64,000 nucleotides of DNA from Asaia sp. W19 (GTDB lineage Bacteria > Pseudomonadota > Alphaproteobacteria > Acetobacterales > Acetobacteraceae): NCBI RefSeq assembly GCF_003994335.1, contig NZ_PNQZ01000019.1, positions 233,296-297,295 on the forward strand, written 5' to 3'. How positions within the stretch are numbered: position 1 is the first letter of the stretch; every line of letters begins with the position of its first letter. The notes beneath the pieces are model-generated. The model made no database searches and was not told the DNA's origin. It saw only the letters and a program-made list of their open reading frames with translations. A program made the position numbers and the translations under genes. Below are positions 52,280 through 62,268 of this stretch, one piece after another.

Positions 52280-53134
52280 TCAGGGCGCGCGCGGGAGAAC
52301 GAATTGCTCCATTGCTTCGGCCCAGCCATCGGCGTCGTTTCGCCCCGTCGTGACATGCGCATGCGCGCTGACTTCGGCAGAGGCATTCCCCATGGCGATT
52401 CCAAGCCCTGCAATGCCGAGCATCGGCACATCATTGGACATGTCACCAATGCAGGCAACCTCCTCCATGGGAATGCCTAGACGCTTGGCCAGAGCCTTGG
52501 CCGCAAAGCCCTTATTGGCATCCTTGTGGGTGATATCGAGATAGTAATCCGAAGAGCGGTGTACGCTGGCCTGACCGGTCAGCATGGCACCGATTTCTAC
52601 TTCCATACGCTGAAGCAGCGCCGGATTGCTGCTTGCTGCCATGATCTTGCCGACACCGCCGAGATACGGCCCGAAATCCGGCACAACGACCGGCTCGATT
52701 CCAACGGATTTACGCTCATGCTCAACGTAATAAGCTCCGGGATCACGAATCAGCCAGTCATGGTCACGAAACAGCCATGTGTCGATCTTGTGCACGGATA
52801 GCGTGTCACAAGCCGATTGCACGGTCGATTCGGAAAGGACCAGGTGAGACAGGATCTCGTCATCCGGGCTGACAATGAGCCCGCCATTCAGAGCGCCGAA
52901 GGGCGTCTTGAGAGCGAGCTCATGGTGGTAGCGCAGGATGCCTTCGGCGGAACGCGAGCTGACGAGACAGAGCGCAATCCCGGCCTCAGCCAGCTGCTTC
53001 GCGGCCTGATGGGTCGAGGCGGCAAGCTTTTTATCAGGGCCGATAAGCGTGCCGTCGATATCGGAAACGACAAGGCGTATCGTGGACGCCATAGGCGGCA
53101 ACGCTGCGTGAATGGCATCCAGATCGACAGTCAT
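52280..53134 (-). CDS. HAD-IIB (Cof-type) hydrolase
   Basis: HAD-superfamily phosphatase with nucleophile motif DIDGTLIGPD (about residues 24-33), motif II (CLVSSRSAEG) and the late Cof motif GDMSNDVPMLGIAG. 284 residues. It lies between zwf and pgl, 29 bp after zwf, so it probably belongs to the pathway operon. Members dephosphorylate sugar phosphates; a role in clearing toxic or surplus pathway intermediates is plausible but unproved. AAGGAG precedes ATG. Confidence 0.9.
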   Translation of the reverse strand: MTVDLDAIHAALPPMASTIRLVVSDIDGTLIGPDKKLAASTHQAAKQLAEAGIALCLVSSRSAEGILRYHHELALKTPFGALNGGLIVSPDDEILSHLVLSESTVQSACDTLSVHKIDTWLFRDHDWLIRDPGAYYVEHERKSVGIEPVVVPDFGPYLGGVGKIMAASSNPALLQRMEVEIGAMLTGQASVHRSSDYYLDITHKDANKGFAAKALAKRLGIPMEEVACIGDMSNDVPMLGIAGLGIAMGNASAEVSAHAHVTTGRNDADGWAEAMEQFVLPRAP

Positions 53135-53163
53135 GACATCTCCTTCTTGGGTGTGAGATTGGT

Positions 53164-54711
53164 CTAGTTGTTCAGGTCCAGCCAGCGACGACCGCTGCGG
53201 GCCAGCAGTTCATCAGCTTCACGCGGACCGTCAAGACCACCCGGATAGAAGCAGAGCGGCGATTTATCGGCGATGTTCTGGGTGAAGGCGGGCTCCACGA
53301 TACGCCAGCCTTCCTCGATGGTATCCGCGCGCTGATAGAGCGTCTGGTCACCGATCATGCAGTCATAGATCAGCGTCTCGTAGCCGGTGCTCGGGCCTTC
53401 GCTGAACCAGTCGGAATAATCGAATTTCATGCGCACACCGCCCAGACGCACGGACGGCCCCGGTACCTTTGCCGAGAACTGCATGGTCACGCCTTCAGTC
53501 GGCTGAATATGCAGCACCATGATATTGGGTGTGAGCTTGTCGACAGGCGTGTCACGGAAGAGAGCGAACGGTGCCTGTTTGAAATGGATGGCGATCTCGG
53601 TCTTGCGACGACGCAGGCGCTTGCCCGTCCGCAGGTAGAACGGCACGCCGGCCCAGCGCCAGTTATCGATACGCAGCTTCATGGCGACATAGGTTTCGGT
53701 CTGGCTGCCCATGGCGACATCAGGCTCCTCGCGATAGCCGCGAAGCGCCTCAGCTTCGTCCCCCACCCCGAAAGACCCGCTGACATATTGCCCGCGCACC
53801 ACCTGGGAGAGGTCGATAGGCTGGATGGCACTCAGCACCTTGGCCTTCTCGTCACGCACGGCCTCGGCATCGAAGGAGGTCGGGGCCTCCATCGCAACCA
53901 TGGAGAGAAGCTGCATGAGATGGTTCGGCACCATGTCGCGAATGGCACCGGTGCTCTCATAGAAGCGGCCACGGCGCTCCACGCCCACGGTTTCGGCTGC
54001 TGTAATCTGCACGTGATCGATATTCTGGCGGTTCCACAACGGTTCGAAAAAGCCATTTGAGAAACGCAGGGCCAGAATATTCTGGACGGTTTCTTTTCCG
54101 AGATAATGATCGATACGATAGATCTGATTTTCATCGAGTGAGCGCAGCAGGCGAGCGTTCAACGCCTTTGCTGATTCCAGATCCGCACCGAAGGGCTTCT
54201 CGATGATGACACGACGCGAAACCGTATCGGTCTGGTCGGCAAGACCTGATTCTCCGAGAAGATCGACGATGGGCCCGAAGAAGCGCGCCGCTACAGCAAG
54301 GTAGAATACGGCAGAACGATCGCCCAGGCGTTCCTTGAGTGCCTCGAAAGTCGAGAGCTCCTCAAAGGAGCCGCGCAGATAGGTGATGCTCTGCGAGAGG
54401 CGATCCCATACATCCTGACGCAGCTTGGTGGCATTGGTACCACGCTTGCTCACGAAGTCGTCCAGGGCGCCCTTGAGCTGTTCCAGAAGCCCCTCGGTCG
54501 TCATCTCGGCCCAATCGACCACGATGATCGAGAAATCCTCGCTGAGCAGACCGGCAGAGTCCAGATTATAGATAGCAGGGACCAGAAGTCGTTTCGTCAG
54601 ATCACCGCCACCGCCAAAAATGACCATGGAGCCTGGGGGCGCCTGGCGAACCCCGCGCGATGTCTCGTTACTGGACAAAGCCGCATGTGCAGGAGCGGAA
54701 ACGTCGACCAT
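53164..54711 (-). CDS. zwf: Glucose-6-phosphate 1-dehydrogenase
   Basis: NAD(P)-dependent first step of the oxidative pentose phosphate pathway. The coenzyme motif [20 protein letters not shown] is near residue 30; the catalytic signature [19 protein letters not shown] follows, and the C-terminal domain has [15 protein letters not shown]. 515 residues from ATG 54709-54711. It is separated from gnd by a strong terminator, so it likely has its own promoter in the 54712-54800 gap. Confidence 0.95.
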   Translation of the reverse strand: MVDVSAPAHAALSSNETSRGVRQAPPGSMVIFGGGGDLTKRLLVPAIYNLDSAGLLSEDFSIIVVDWAEMTTEGLLEQLKGALDDFVSKRGTNATKLRQDVWDRLSQSITYLRGSFEELSTFEALKERLGDRSAVFYLAVAARFFGPIVDLLGESGLADQTDTVSRRVIIEKPFGADLESAKALNARLLRSLDENQIYRIDHYLGKETVQNILALRFSNGFFEPLWNRQNIDHVQITAAETVGVERRGRFYESTGAIRDMVPNHLMQLLSMVAMEAPTSFDAEAVRDEKAKVLSAIQPIDLSQVVRGQYVSGSFGVGDEAEALRGYREEPDVAMGSQTETYVAMKLRIDNWRWAGVPFYLRTGKRLRRRKTEIAIHFKQAPFALFRDTPVDKLTPNIMVLHIQPTEGVTMQFSAKVPGPSVRLGGVRMKFDYSDWFSEGPSTGYETLIYDCMIGDQTLYQRADTIEEGWRIVEPAFTQNIADKSPLCFYPGGLDGPREADELLARSGRRWLDLNN

Positions 54712-54810
54712 ATGACAAACCTTTTGAGTCGATAATCGGAAAGCCGGAGTGCGAGCGGGAGCGAACAAGCTCCCGCTGGCATTCAGGCAAACAGTGTAGA
54801 GAAAAAAAAA

Positions 54811-54837
54811 GGGCCGGGACCAGTGCGGTCCCGGCCC
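54811..54837 (-). terminator. Rho-independent terminator after gnd
   Basis: Perfect 11-bp stem GGGCCGGGACC / GGTCCCGGCCC with a five-base loop and a long T-run on the minus strand, immediately after the gnd stop. Confidence 0.92.
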
Positions 54838-54843
54838 GAATTC

Positions 54844-55839
54844 TCACTTCTTCTCGACGTGACCGCCGAAGCCGAAGCGCATCGCGGAGAGAATCTTCTC
54901 CGCGTAGTTGTTGCCCGAACGCGAGCGGAAACGCGTGAAGAGCGAGGCCGTCATGACCGGCACCGGCACCGATTCCTCGATGGCGGCTTCGATCGTCCAG
55001 CGACCCTCACCCGAGTCAGCCACTTCACCCGAGAACTCGGAGAGGGATTCGTTCTTGGCAAGCGCATCGGCCGTCAGGTCGAGCAGCCAGGACGAGACCA
55101 CGCTGCCACGACGCCACACTTCGGCGATATCGGCCATGTTCAGGTCGAAGCGCTGGTCTTCCTGCAAAACCGGCGAGTTCTTCGACTTCATGACGTCGAA
55201 GCCTTCGGCGAAGGCCTGCATCATGCCGTATTCGATGCCGTTATGGACCATCTTAACGAAGTGACCCGAACCGGCCGGACCACAATGCAGATAGCCTTCC
55301 TCGGCGCGGGGATCGAGGCCTTCACGGTCGCGACCGATGGTGCGCACAACATCGCCCTTGCCCGGTGCCAGCGCCTTGAGGATCGGATCAATGTGGTCGG
55401 CCGAATCCTTGGTGCCGCCATACATCATGCAATAGCCGCGATCGAGGCCCCAAACGCCGCCAGACGTGCCGACATCGATATAGTGGATGCCCTTTTCCAT
55501 CAGCTCATGGGCGCGACGGACATCATCCTTGTAGTAGCTGTTGCCACCATCGATCACGATGTCGTCCTTGCCGAGCAGGCCGCGCAGTTCCTGCACGCAG
55601 GCTTCGGTGATCTCGCCGGCCGGCAGCATGACCCAGACGATCTTGCGCTCCGCCGAAAGCTTGCTGACCAGATCGGCGACAGAGTTTGCAGCGATCGCAC
55701 GGCCCTTTTCGGCACGGTCGAACGTCTTGGTCACAACTTCAGGGGTGCGGTCAAACAGCACAACGTCATGACCATGACGGGTCAGGCGCACTGCAATGTT
55801 GCCACCCATACGGCCAAGGCCAACAATACCGATTTGCAT
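54844..55839 (-). CDS. gnd: 6-phosphogluconate dehydrogenase, decarboxylating (short, GndA/YqeC type)
   Basis: Oxidises 6-phosphogluconate to ribulose-5-phosphate and CO2. Rossmann motif [17 protein letters not shown], the active-site segment [21 protein letters not shown] and the catalytic [20 protein letters not shown] are present. 331 residues: this is the short form found in several bacteria, in contrast to the long (about 470) enzyme of E. coli; short forms often use NAD+. GCAGGAG lies upstream. Confidence 0.93.
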   Translation of the reverse strand: MQIGIVGLGRMGGNIAVRLTRHGHDVVLFDRTPEVVTKTFDRAEKGRAIAANSVADLVSKLSAERKIVWVMLPAGEITEACVQELRGLLGKDDIVIDGGNSYYKDDVRRAHELMEKGIHYIDVGTSGGVWGLDRGYCMMYGGTKDSADHIDPILKALAPGKGDVVRTIGRDREGLDPRAEEGYLHCGPAGSGHFVKMVHNGIEYGMMQAFAEGFDVMKSKNSPVLQEDQRFDLNMADIAEVWRRGSVVSSWLLDLTADALAKNESLSEFSGEVADSGEGRWTIEAAIEESVPVPVMTASLFTRFRSRSGNNYAEKILSAMRFGFGGHVEKK

Positions 55840-55892
55840 CTCTAAAACTCCTGCACAGTCTTCCTGTGCCCTCTAACTATCACGTCAAAAAA

Positions 55893-55922
55893 CAATCCGC
55901 CCCGTTTGAGCGGGGCGGATTG
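55893..55922 (-). terminator. Rho-independent terminator after tal-pgi
   Basis: Stem CAATCCGCCCCG / CGGGGCGGATTG with a six-base loop and a T-run on the minus strand, 9 bp beyond the tal-pgi stop. Confidence 0.88.
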
Positions 55923-55930
55923 CGTCAGTC

Positions 55931-58798
55931 TCAGACGGCCTTCTTGATGACCGTCGCCAGTTCGGCGAGGCCAGCTTCGAGCGGTCCCTTGATATGCACG
56001 CGCAGGGCGCGACGTCCGCGCTCTGACAACACGTCGAAATCGCCGCGCGCCTGGGCTGCCTTCACGACACTGAAGGTGAAACGCTCACCCGGCACGGCGA
56101 GATCGGCATGATCATCCGCCGTGATCTGCAGGAACACGCCGCTATCGGGGCCGCCCTTATAGGCCTGGCCGGTCGAATGCAGGAAGCGCGGTCCGAACTC
56201 GGCTGCCGTCGCGACCTTGAGTTGGTCACGCAGGTTGAGGCGCACGTTCTGGATCCACTCACGTGTCTTCAGATCGCGTTCCACATAGGCGAGAACGCCC
56301 ACATAATCACCGGCCTTCACGCGACCGAAATGTGCCTTCAGGATCGTCAGCGCATCGCCGCCGCCAAGGGCCTTCGCATTGGTCTCGTCAGCAAAGAACT
56401 CGAACGCACCCGAGGTCGCGAACGGCGTTTCGGCAGGGAGCTTGCCCGTCTCGTTAAAGGCGGTCGTCAGCTTCTTGGTCTCGATCTTGCTGAACTCGAC
56501 ATCCGGCTGATCAAACGGATCGATTGCCAGCACCGAGCCTGCGACAGCCGTGGCATATTCCCAATGGAAGAATGCCTGGGCGATATCGAGCTTGTCAGCC
56601 AAGTCGATCGTCACAACCGGTTCACCAGCGGCGGCGAGAGCGGCGATAGCCTTTTCCTGGTTCGGGCAAGGCGCATCCGTCAGGCGCAGATAGGCGAAGA
56701 CGCGATCCTTGCCGTAGACGCCCGGTGCACCGAGGGTTTCGTCATCGATCGGGATCAGGCCGGTGCCCTTCTTGCCGGTCGACTCAGCCAGAAGCTGCTC
56801 GAGCCACGCGCCAAGGTCATAGATCGCGGGTGAAGCGATGATCGTCACCTTGTCACGACCGAACTTCGTTGCGGCCGCACCGAGGATGGCACCGAGCTGA
56901 AGCGCCGTATTCTGCGCCGGCGGGGTGCTGGCCGAGGCGCCCTTTACGGAACGCAGAGCCGATTCGAGGAACGCACGAACGTTCAGACCGGCGGCGGCTG
57001 CGGGGACGAGACCGAAATTGGAGAGCACGGAGAACCGGCCACCAATCTGCTTCTCACCGTAAAAGATCTTCCAGAAGCCATCGCCCTTGGCCACCTGCTC
57101 CATATGCGAGCCAGGATCGGTCACGGCAACGAAGTGCTTGCCGGGGGCCGAGCCGAGCGCCTTTTCGGCAGCGGCGAAGAAGTAGGCCTTCAGGATGTTC
57201 GGCTCCAGCGTGCCGCCCGACTTGGACGAGACGATGAAGAGCGTCTTCTTGAGGTCAACCGCATTCTCGAACGTCTTGACCTGCTGCGGGTCCGTGCTGT
57301 CGAGCACGTGCAGCTTGGGGAAGCCTGCGATCTGACCGAACGTCTCGGCAATCACCTCAGGACCGAGGCTCGAACCGCCCATACCGAGTAGCAGCACATC
57401 GCTGAAGCCCTTGGCCTTGACTTCGCTGGCAAAGGCTTCGAGCTCGGCGACATGAGCCAAACGCTCATCGACGATATCGAGCCATTTCAGCCAGCTGGCT
57501 TCATCGCCACCAGTCCAGACAGAGGCGTCCTTGGCCCAGAGCTTGCGGCCCTTGCCGGTCTTGCGCCAGTCTTCGAGAACCGCGTCAGAGGCGGCTTTCA
57601 GATCGGCCGGAAGGTCGGCCTTCTGCTCGATCAGTTTGGGCCCGAGAAACGTGGCCTGCTTGTTTGCTACCGCCCCAAGCAGCTGGTCGAAAGCGTCGCA
57701 GAACGAAGCGCAGCCTTCTGTTACAAGGGTCTTGGTGACGCCATCGAGGTCGAGGCCTAGCTTGGCCTGCTGCTCGAGCACCTTGAAAGCATCTTCCACG
57801 TTTTCAGTCAGGCTGGCGCGCAGCTTGCCATGATCACGAAAGGCATCGAAGGTTGCGGGCGGGATGGTGTTGACCGTGTCCTCACCGATCAGCTCTTCAA
57901 CATAAAGAACGTCCGAGAAGGTCTTGTCCTTGGTGCCCGTCGAGGCCCAGAGCAGACGCTGCGGCTGAGCGCCAGCAGCAGCCAGCTTCTTCCAGCGCTC
58001 GGAAGCGGTCACTTCGAGATAATGCTGATAGGCAACCTTGGCGTTCGCGATGGCAACCTTGCCACGCAGAGCCTTCAGCGCCTCGGCATCCTTGTCGCCT
58101 TCCTTCACGCGACGGTCGATGGCCCCATCGATCTTGCCGTCGATGCGCGACACGAAGAACGACGCCACGCTGGCGATCTTGCTGATATCCTTGCCCGCTG
58201 CATGACGGATCTCAAGACCCTTGATGTAGGCTTCGAGAACATTCTTGTAGGCTTCGAGCGAGAAGAGAAGCGTGACGTTGACGCTGATGCCTTCCGAGGT
58301 GACTTCCTGGAATGCCGGAACACCTTCAGGCGTGCCCGGGATCTTGATCATCAGGTTTTCTTCGCTCACGGCAGCCCACAGACGACGGGCCTCGTCAGCC
58401 GTGGCCTTGGTGTCGAAAGCAAGATAAGGTGACACTTCGAGGCTGACATAACCATCGAGGCCCTTGGTCTGCACGAAAACCGGGTGCATGACCTTGGCGG
58501 TCGCCTTGATGTCGGTGATGGCCAGTTTCTCGTAGAGCTCACCGGGGGAGAGGATTTCCTTCGCCAGCAGATCCTTGATCTGGGCGTCGTAATCCGTGCC
58601 GTAGCCCATCGCCTTTTCGAAGATGGCCGGGTTGGAGGTCACGCCACGCAGGCCGTCCTCGTCCACAAGCTTCTTCAGGCTGCCATCGGCAGTATAGGAT
58701 CTCTGGATGAAGTCCAGCCAGGGTGACTGGCCAAATTTGGAAAGGTCACGCAGCGGGTTCCCGCTTGTGGCGGCACCCTGCTTCTGTTCGACGTCCAT
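55931..58798 (-). CDS. tal-pgi: Bifunctional transaldolase / glucose-6-phosphate isomerase
   Basis: A 955-residue fusion. The N-terminal transaldolase (about 1-360; TSNPAIFEKAMG, then LMIKIPGTPEGVPAF with the Schiff-base Lys) joins a C-terminal phosphoglucose isomerase domain (about 370-955; LLLGMGGSSLGPEV, TLFIVSSKSGGTLEPN and the C-terminal half). It links the non-oxidative pentose phosphate pathway to glucose-6-phosphate. Fusions of this kind are known in Gluconobacter and relatives, and the pgi part lets the cycle run without a separate pgi gene. The ATG at 58796-58798 has AGGAG six bases upstream. Confidence 0.95.
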   Translation of the reverse strand: MDVEQKQGAATSGNPLRDLSKFGQSPWLDFIQRSYTADGSLKKLVDEDGLRGVTSNPAIFEKAMGYGTDYDAQIKDLLAKEILSPGELYEKLAITDIKATAKVMHPVFVQTKGLDGYVSLEVSPYLAFDTKATADEARRLWAAVSEENLMIKIPGTPEGVPAFQEVTSEGISVNVTLLFSLEAYKNVLEAYIKGLEIRHAAGKDISKIASVASFFVSRIDGKIDGAIDRRVKEGDKDAEALKALRGKVAIANAKVAYQHYLEVTASERWKKLAAAGAQPQRLLWASTGTKDKTFSDVLYVEELIGEDTVNTIPPATFDAFRDHGKLRASLTENVEDAFKVLEQQAKLGLDLDGVTKTLVTEGCASFCDAFDQLLGAVANKQATFLGPKLIEQKADLPADLKAASDAVLEDWRKTGKGRKLWAKDASVWTGGDEASWLKWLDIVDERLAHVAELEAFASEVKAKGFSDVLLLGMGGSSLGPEVIAETFGQIAGFPKLHVLDSTDPQQVKTFENAVDLKKTLFIVSSKSGGTLEPNILKAYFFAAAEKALGSAPGKHFVAVTDPGSHMEQVAKGDGFWKIFYGEKQIGGRFSVLSNFGLVPAAAAGLNVRAFLESALRSVKGASASTPPAQNTALQLGAILGAAATKFGRDKVTIIASPAIYDLGAWLEQLLAESTGKKGTGLIPIDDETLGAPGVYGKDRVFAYLRLTDAPCPNQEKAIAALAAAGEPVVTIDLADKLDIAQAFFHWEYATAVAGSVLAIDPFDQPDVEFSKIETKKLTTAFNETGKLPAETPFATSGAFEFFADETNAKALGGGDALTILKAHFGRVKAGDYVGVLAYVERDLKTREWIQNVRLNLRDQLKVATAAEFGPRFLHSTGQAYKGGPDSGVFLQITADDHADLAVPGERFTFSVVKAAQARGDFDVLSERGRRALRVHIKGPLEAGLAELATVIKKAV

Positions 58799-58914
58799 GA
58801 CGTACTCCTGTCTGTCCACCTGACGAGCTCCACAGGGACGCTCGCCTCAGCTCAGGTCGGCCTTCCGACCCTGACCTCATAGTGAGGGGGCCAAAGCACG
58901 CTAGGGCCCCGAAA

Positions 58915-58943
58915 GGCCCGACCGCCGAGGAAGCGGTCAGGCC
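58915..58943 (-). terminator. Hairpin downstream of tkt
   Basis: 11-bp stem with a G-U wobble on the minus strand, just after the tkt stop. A second small hairpin follows. No T-run of length four or more, so the terminator call is tentative. Confidence 0.4.
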
Positions 58944-58955
58944 CCGGTAGTCGTC

Positions 58956-61076
58956 TTACTTGCGGGCAGCCTGCTCGCGAGCCGCATCGTAAACCTTCTC
59001 CGGCGTGAAGCCGAACTTGGTGAGAAGGCTCTTGAGCGGTGCGGAGGCGCCAAAGCTGTTCATCGCAATGATCGAACCGCCGATGCCGGTGTAACGATCC
59101 CAGCCGAAAGCAGCAGCCTGCTCGACAGCCACACGTCCCTTGACGTCCGGCGGCAGCACACTGTCCTTGTAGGCCTGGTCCTGCTCTTCGAACAGGTCGA
59201 AGGACGGGAAGGAAACCACGCGGGCCTTGATCCCCTCGGCGGTCAGCTTTTCGTAAGCGTCGACCACCAGCGAGACTTCCGAACCCGAAGCCATCAGGAT
59301 CACGTCAGGCTTGCCTTCACAGCTAGCTAGGACATAAGCACCCTTCGCTACACCAGCGGCGGAAGCATACTTGCTGCGATCCAGCGTCGGCAGGTTCTGG
59401 CGGCTCAGAATGAGCACCGCAGGCTTGTGCGTCTGCGGGATCAGGGTGCGCCAGGCTTCAGACACTTCGTTGGCATCGCCGGGACGAATGGTCATGATGC
59501 CGGGGGTGGCGCGCAGCTGAGCCAGCTGTTCGATCGGCTGATGCGTCGGACCGTCTTCACCAACACCGATGGAATCATGGGTAAAGATGTAGATGACCGG
59601 CAGCTCCATGAGAGCCGACAGACGGATCGGGGCCTTCATGTAATCCGAGAAGATCAGGAAGCCCGAACCGTAGGAGCGCAGGCCAGCCAGCGCCATACCG
59701 TTGCAGATCGATCCCATGGCGTGTTCGCGGATGCCGAAATGGACGTTGCGGCCGCCATAGGTGCCACCCCACTGAGGCGGCTGGAACGAACCAGCGCCGT
59801 CAAAGGTCAGGTTCGTCTTGGTCGAGGGCGAAAGGTCAGCCGAACCACCGATCATCCAGGGGATGTTCTTGGCGACGGCGTTGATCAGCTTGCCCGAGCT
59901 GGCGCGCGAGGCAACGCCCTTGGCGTCGGCTTCCCAAACCGGAATATCCTTGTCCCAGCCTTCCGGCAGGCGACGCTCGAAGATCGCGCGCAGCTCGGCG
60001 GCTTCTTTCGGATATTCATTGGTGTAGCGATCGAACAGGGCATACCAGTCAGCGCTGGCCTTGGCGCCGCGTTTGCCCAGTCCTTCCTGGAAATGCTCCA
60101 GAACACCCTCCGGCACGTGGAATGCGTCGGTCCAGGGCCAGTGATAGGCCTTCTTGGCACCGGCGATCTCTTCCTCACCCAGCGGCTCGCCATGGGCCGA
60201 GGCCGTGCCAGCCTTCTTGGGCGCACCGAAGCCGATGACCGTGTGCATGACGATCAGGCTCGGACGATCCTTGACCGAACGGGCTTCCTCAAGCGCCTTG
60301 CCAACAGCAGCCGTGTCATTGACGTCATTGACGGTCACGACATGCCACTTATAGGCGCGGAAGCGCTCCGCCACGTTTTCCGTGAAGGCCAGGTCGGTCG
60401 AGCCCTCGATCGAAATCTGGTTCGAGTCATACAGCCAGATCAGGTTGCCAAGACCGAGATGACCCGCCATCGAAGCCGCTTCGGACGAAACGCCTTCCAT
60501 CATGTCGCCGTCACCACAAAACACATAGGTGTGGTAGTCGAACAGGTCGAAACCGGGACGGTTGTAATGGGCGGCGAGATACTTCTCGGCCATCGCCATA
60601 CCGACGGAGTTGCCACAGCCCTGACCCAGCGGGCCCGTGGTGGTCTCGACGCCAGATGTGTGACGGAATTCCGGGTGACCGGGCGTCTTGGAATTCAGCT
60701 GACGGAACTGCTTGAGGTCTTCAAGCGTCAGGGACGGGCTGTCGAGGACCTTGTCCTTCACGACATCGCGAATGCCGGTCAGGTAGATTGTCGAATACAG
60801 CAGCATCGACGCATGGCCGACGGACAGGACGAAACGGTCACGGCCAGGCCAGAGCGGATTGGCCGGATCGTATTTCAGGTCGTTCTGCCAGAGGGTGTAC
60901 ATGACAGGAGCCAGCGCCATGGCCGTTCCCGGATGGCCTGAATCGGCCTTTTCCACACCATCCATCGACAGGGTGCGGATGGTGTTGATGCTCAGCTGCG
61001 CGATGTCAGAGACACTGGCGCCGGCCGCTCCACCGGTTTCCGCGTCGAACGCGGACGGGTTGCTTAAAGAACGCAT
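58956..61076 (-). CDS. tkt: Transketolase
   Basis: Thiamine-diphosphate enzyme moving two-carbon units between sugar phosphates. The signatures EKADSGHPGTAMALAPVMY, the TPP motif FCGDGDMMEGVSSEA, HDSIGVGEDGPTHQPIEQLA and the C-terminal transketolase domain are all present. 706 residues from ATG 61074-61076; GGAGG is about ten bases upstream. First gene of the tkt, tal-pgi, gnd group. Confidence 0.96.
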   Translation of the reverse strand: MRSLSNPSAFDAETGGAAGASVSDIAQLSINTIRTLSMDGVEKADSGHPGTAMALAPVMYTLWQNDLKYDPANPLWPGRDRFVLSVGHASMLLYSTIYLTGIRDVVKDKVLDSPSLTLEDLKQFRQLNSKTPGHPEFRHTSGVETTTGPLGQGCGNSVGMAMAEKYLAAHYNRPGFDLFDYHTYVFCGDGDMMEGVSSEAASMAGHLGLGNLIWLYDSNQISIEGSTDLAFTENVAERFRAYKWHVVTVNDVNDTAAVGKALEEARSVKDRPSLIVMHTVIGFGAPKKAGTASAHGEPLGEEEIAGAKKAYHWPWTDAFHVPEGVLEHFQEGLGKRGAKASADWYALFDRYTNEYPKEAAELRAIFERRLPEGWDKDIPVWEADAKGVASRASSGKLINAVAKNIPWMIGGSADLSPSTKTNLTFDGAGSFQPPQWGGTYGGRNVHFGIREHAMGSICNGMALAGLRSYGSGFLIFSDYMKAPIRLSALMELPVIYIFTHDSIGVGEDGPTHQPIEQLAQLRATPGIMTIRPGDANEVSEAWRTLIPQTHKPAVLILSRQNLPTLDRSKYASAAGVAKGAYVLASCEGKPDVILMASGSEVSLVVDAYEKLTAEGIKARVVSFPSFDLFEEQDQAYKDSVLPPDVKGRVAVEQAAAFGWDRYTGIGGSIIAMNSFGASAPLKSLLTKFGFTPEKVYDAAREQAARK

Positions 61077-61732
61077 CAAAAATGGACCTCCGAATTAACT
61101 CTCTGCGATGGAAAACCATCAGCCGGACAGACGCCAATGTTCAAGACCGGTTTCTTGCCTGAGACAACCCCGTCGGGGAACCTTTTCGCACAGATCGCCA
61201 TGCAGAGTTCGTGACCGTCCTCACCTCGCATGGCACGCCATGGGGAAGACCCTCACCGAAACACGATAACCATACGCCCTTCACGGGACGATGTTCCGCT
61301 GCACCGCACATATTGCCTCAAAATCCCGACAGCATTGACACCAAACTGAAACCTACCGGCCCGGCAATACATTGCGTTGCGCATAAGACGCCCATTGCCC
61401 ACATTGTGCTAGAGTCAAACCCTTCACGACTGCTCGACTACACGAAAATTTGCATGATTTTTTGCGGTCACGCCCCGCCATCGTGTCGCGCGCATCGGCA
61501 AAGCCCCGCCTGGGAGACTGTCATGATCGTAATCGCCCGCGTTTACCCGCCCTGAGGAACGCCAGCACCCCCTTCCCCACGCCTCGGCGCACCACCCGAG
61601 GCCGCCAGATGCCGGTCTTTTGATCTGGAGACTTTCGGGACCGTTCCGCCCGACTGATGACAATTTGCCCATGCGACATTTTCCCGCGCGCTGCTTCCTG
61701 ATCGGACGGTGCTCGGCTATCAGGGAGAGGCT
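61077..61732. other. Intergenic region between divergent tkt and ankyrin gene
   Basis: About 656 bp. It should contain both promoters. I see no sizeable gene. An SD-preceded 10-codon ORF (61523-61555, peptide MIVIARVYPP) lies on the plus strand, and an A/T-rich patch occurs at 61440-61465. No clear riboswitch or terminator was recognised. Confidence 0.4.
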
Positions 61733-61756
61733 ATGACAAGACAGGCCACCCCATGA
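61733..61756 (+). CDS. Seven-codon leader ORF, translationally coupled to ankyrin gene
   Basis: ATG at 61733 has GGGAGAGG four to five bases upstream; the peptide is MTRQATP and its TGA overlaps the ankyrin ATG (ATGA at 61753-61756). The ankyrin start has no site of its own. The arrangement is that of a translational coupling leader; the peptide itself is not known to do anything. Confidence 0.45.
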   Translation: MTRQATP

Positions 61757-62268
61757 CAGAGATGATGCCCGCGGGCAGTTTTTCGCCGGAACAGATCACC
61801 GCTCTGTTCATCGATGCCGCTCGGCTGGACGATACGGAGCTTCTCACCCGCTTTCTCGATGCCGGCATGGCGGTCGATGCGCAGGATAGCCGCGGCTACA
61901 CAGCGCTGATCGTTGCCGCCTATAATGGTGTCCTCCCCGCAACGGCCCTCCTCCTGGAGCGTGGCGCCGATCCGAACATGCAGGATGCAAAGGGCGCGAC
62001 GGCCCTGTCCGGCGTGGCCTTCAAAGGACATCTTGCGGTGGCGGAACTTCTTGTCAGTGCTGGAGCGTCTCTCGATATCCCGAGCCATCTGGGTCGTACC
62101 CCGCTAATGTTCGCCGTCATGTTCGGACGCCAGGACATGGTACGGTTCCTGCTGGCGAAGGGGGCCGATCCTGGCCATCGTGATGCCGAGGGCCTGTCGG
62201 TGCGCGATATTGCCGAGACTCACGGGCAGAGCCATCTTTTCACCCAGGATGGAACGACCCTGTCATGA
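61753..62268 (+). CDS. Ankyrin repeat protein
   Basis: 171 residues made of about four ankyrin repeats (about 14-165), e.g. DAQDSRGYTALIVAAYNG, DPNMQDAKGATALSGVAFKG and IPSHLGRTPLMFAVMFGR. No signal peptide, so likely a cytosolic protein-binding module. The stop overlaps the hisC start (ATGA). Partner unknown. Confidence 0.88.
   Translation: MTEMMPAGSFSPEQITALFIDAARLDDTELLTRFLDAGMAVDAQDSRGYTALIVAAYNGVLPATALLLERGADPNMQDAKGATALSGVAFKGHLAVAELLVSAGASLDIPSHLGRTPLMFAVMFGRQDMVRFLLAKGADPGHRDAEGLSVRDIAETHGQSHLFTQDGTTLS

Noticed and set aside
59427..60941. A 504-codon open frame on the plus strand
   Set aside because: It is a shadow of tkt on the other strand, with no recognisable domain and no ribosome-binding context.
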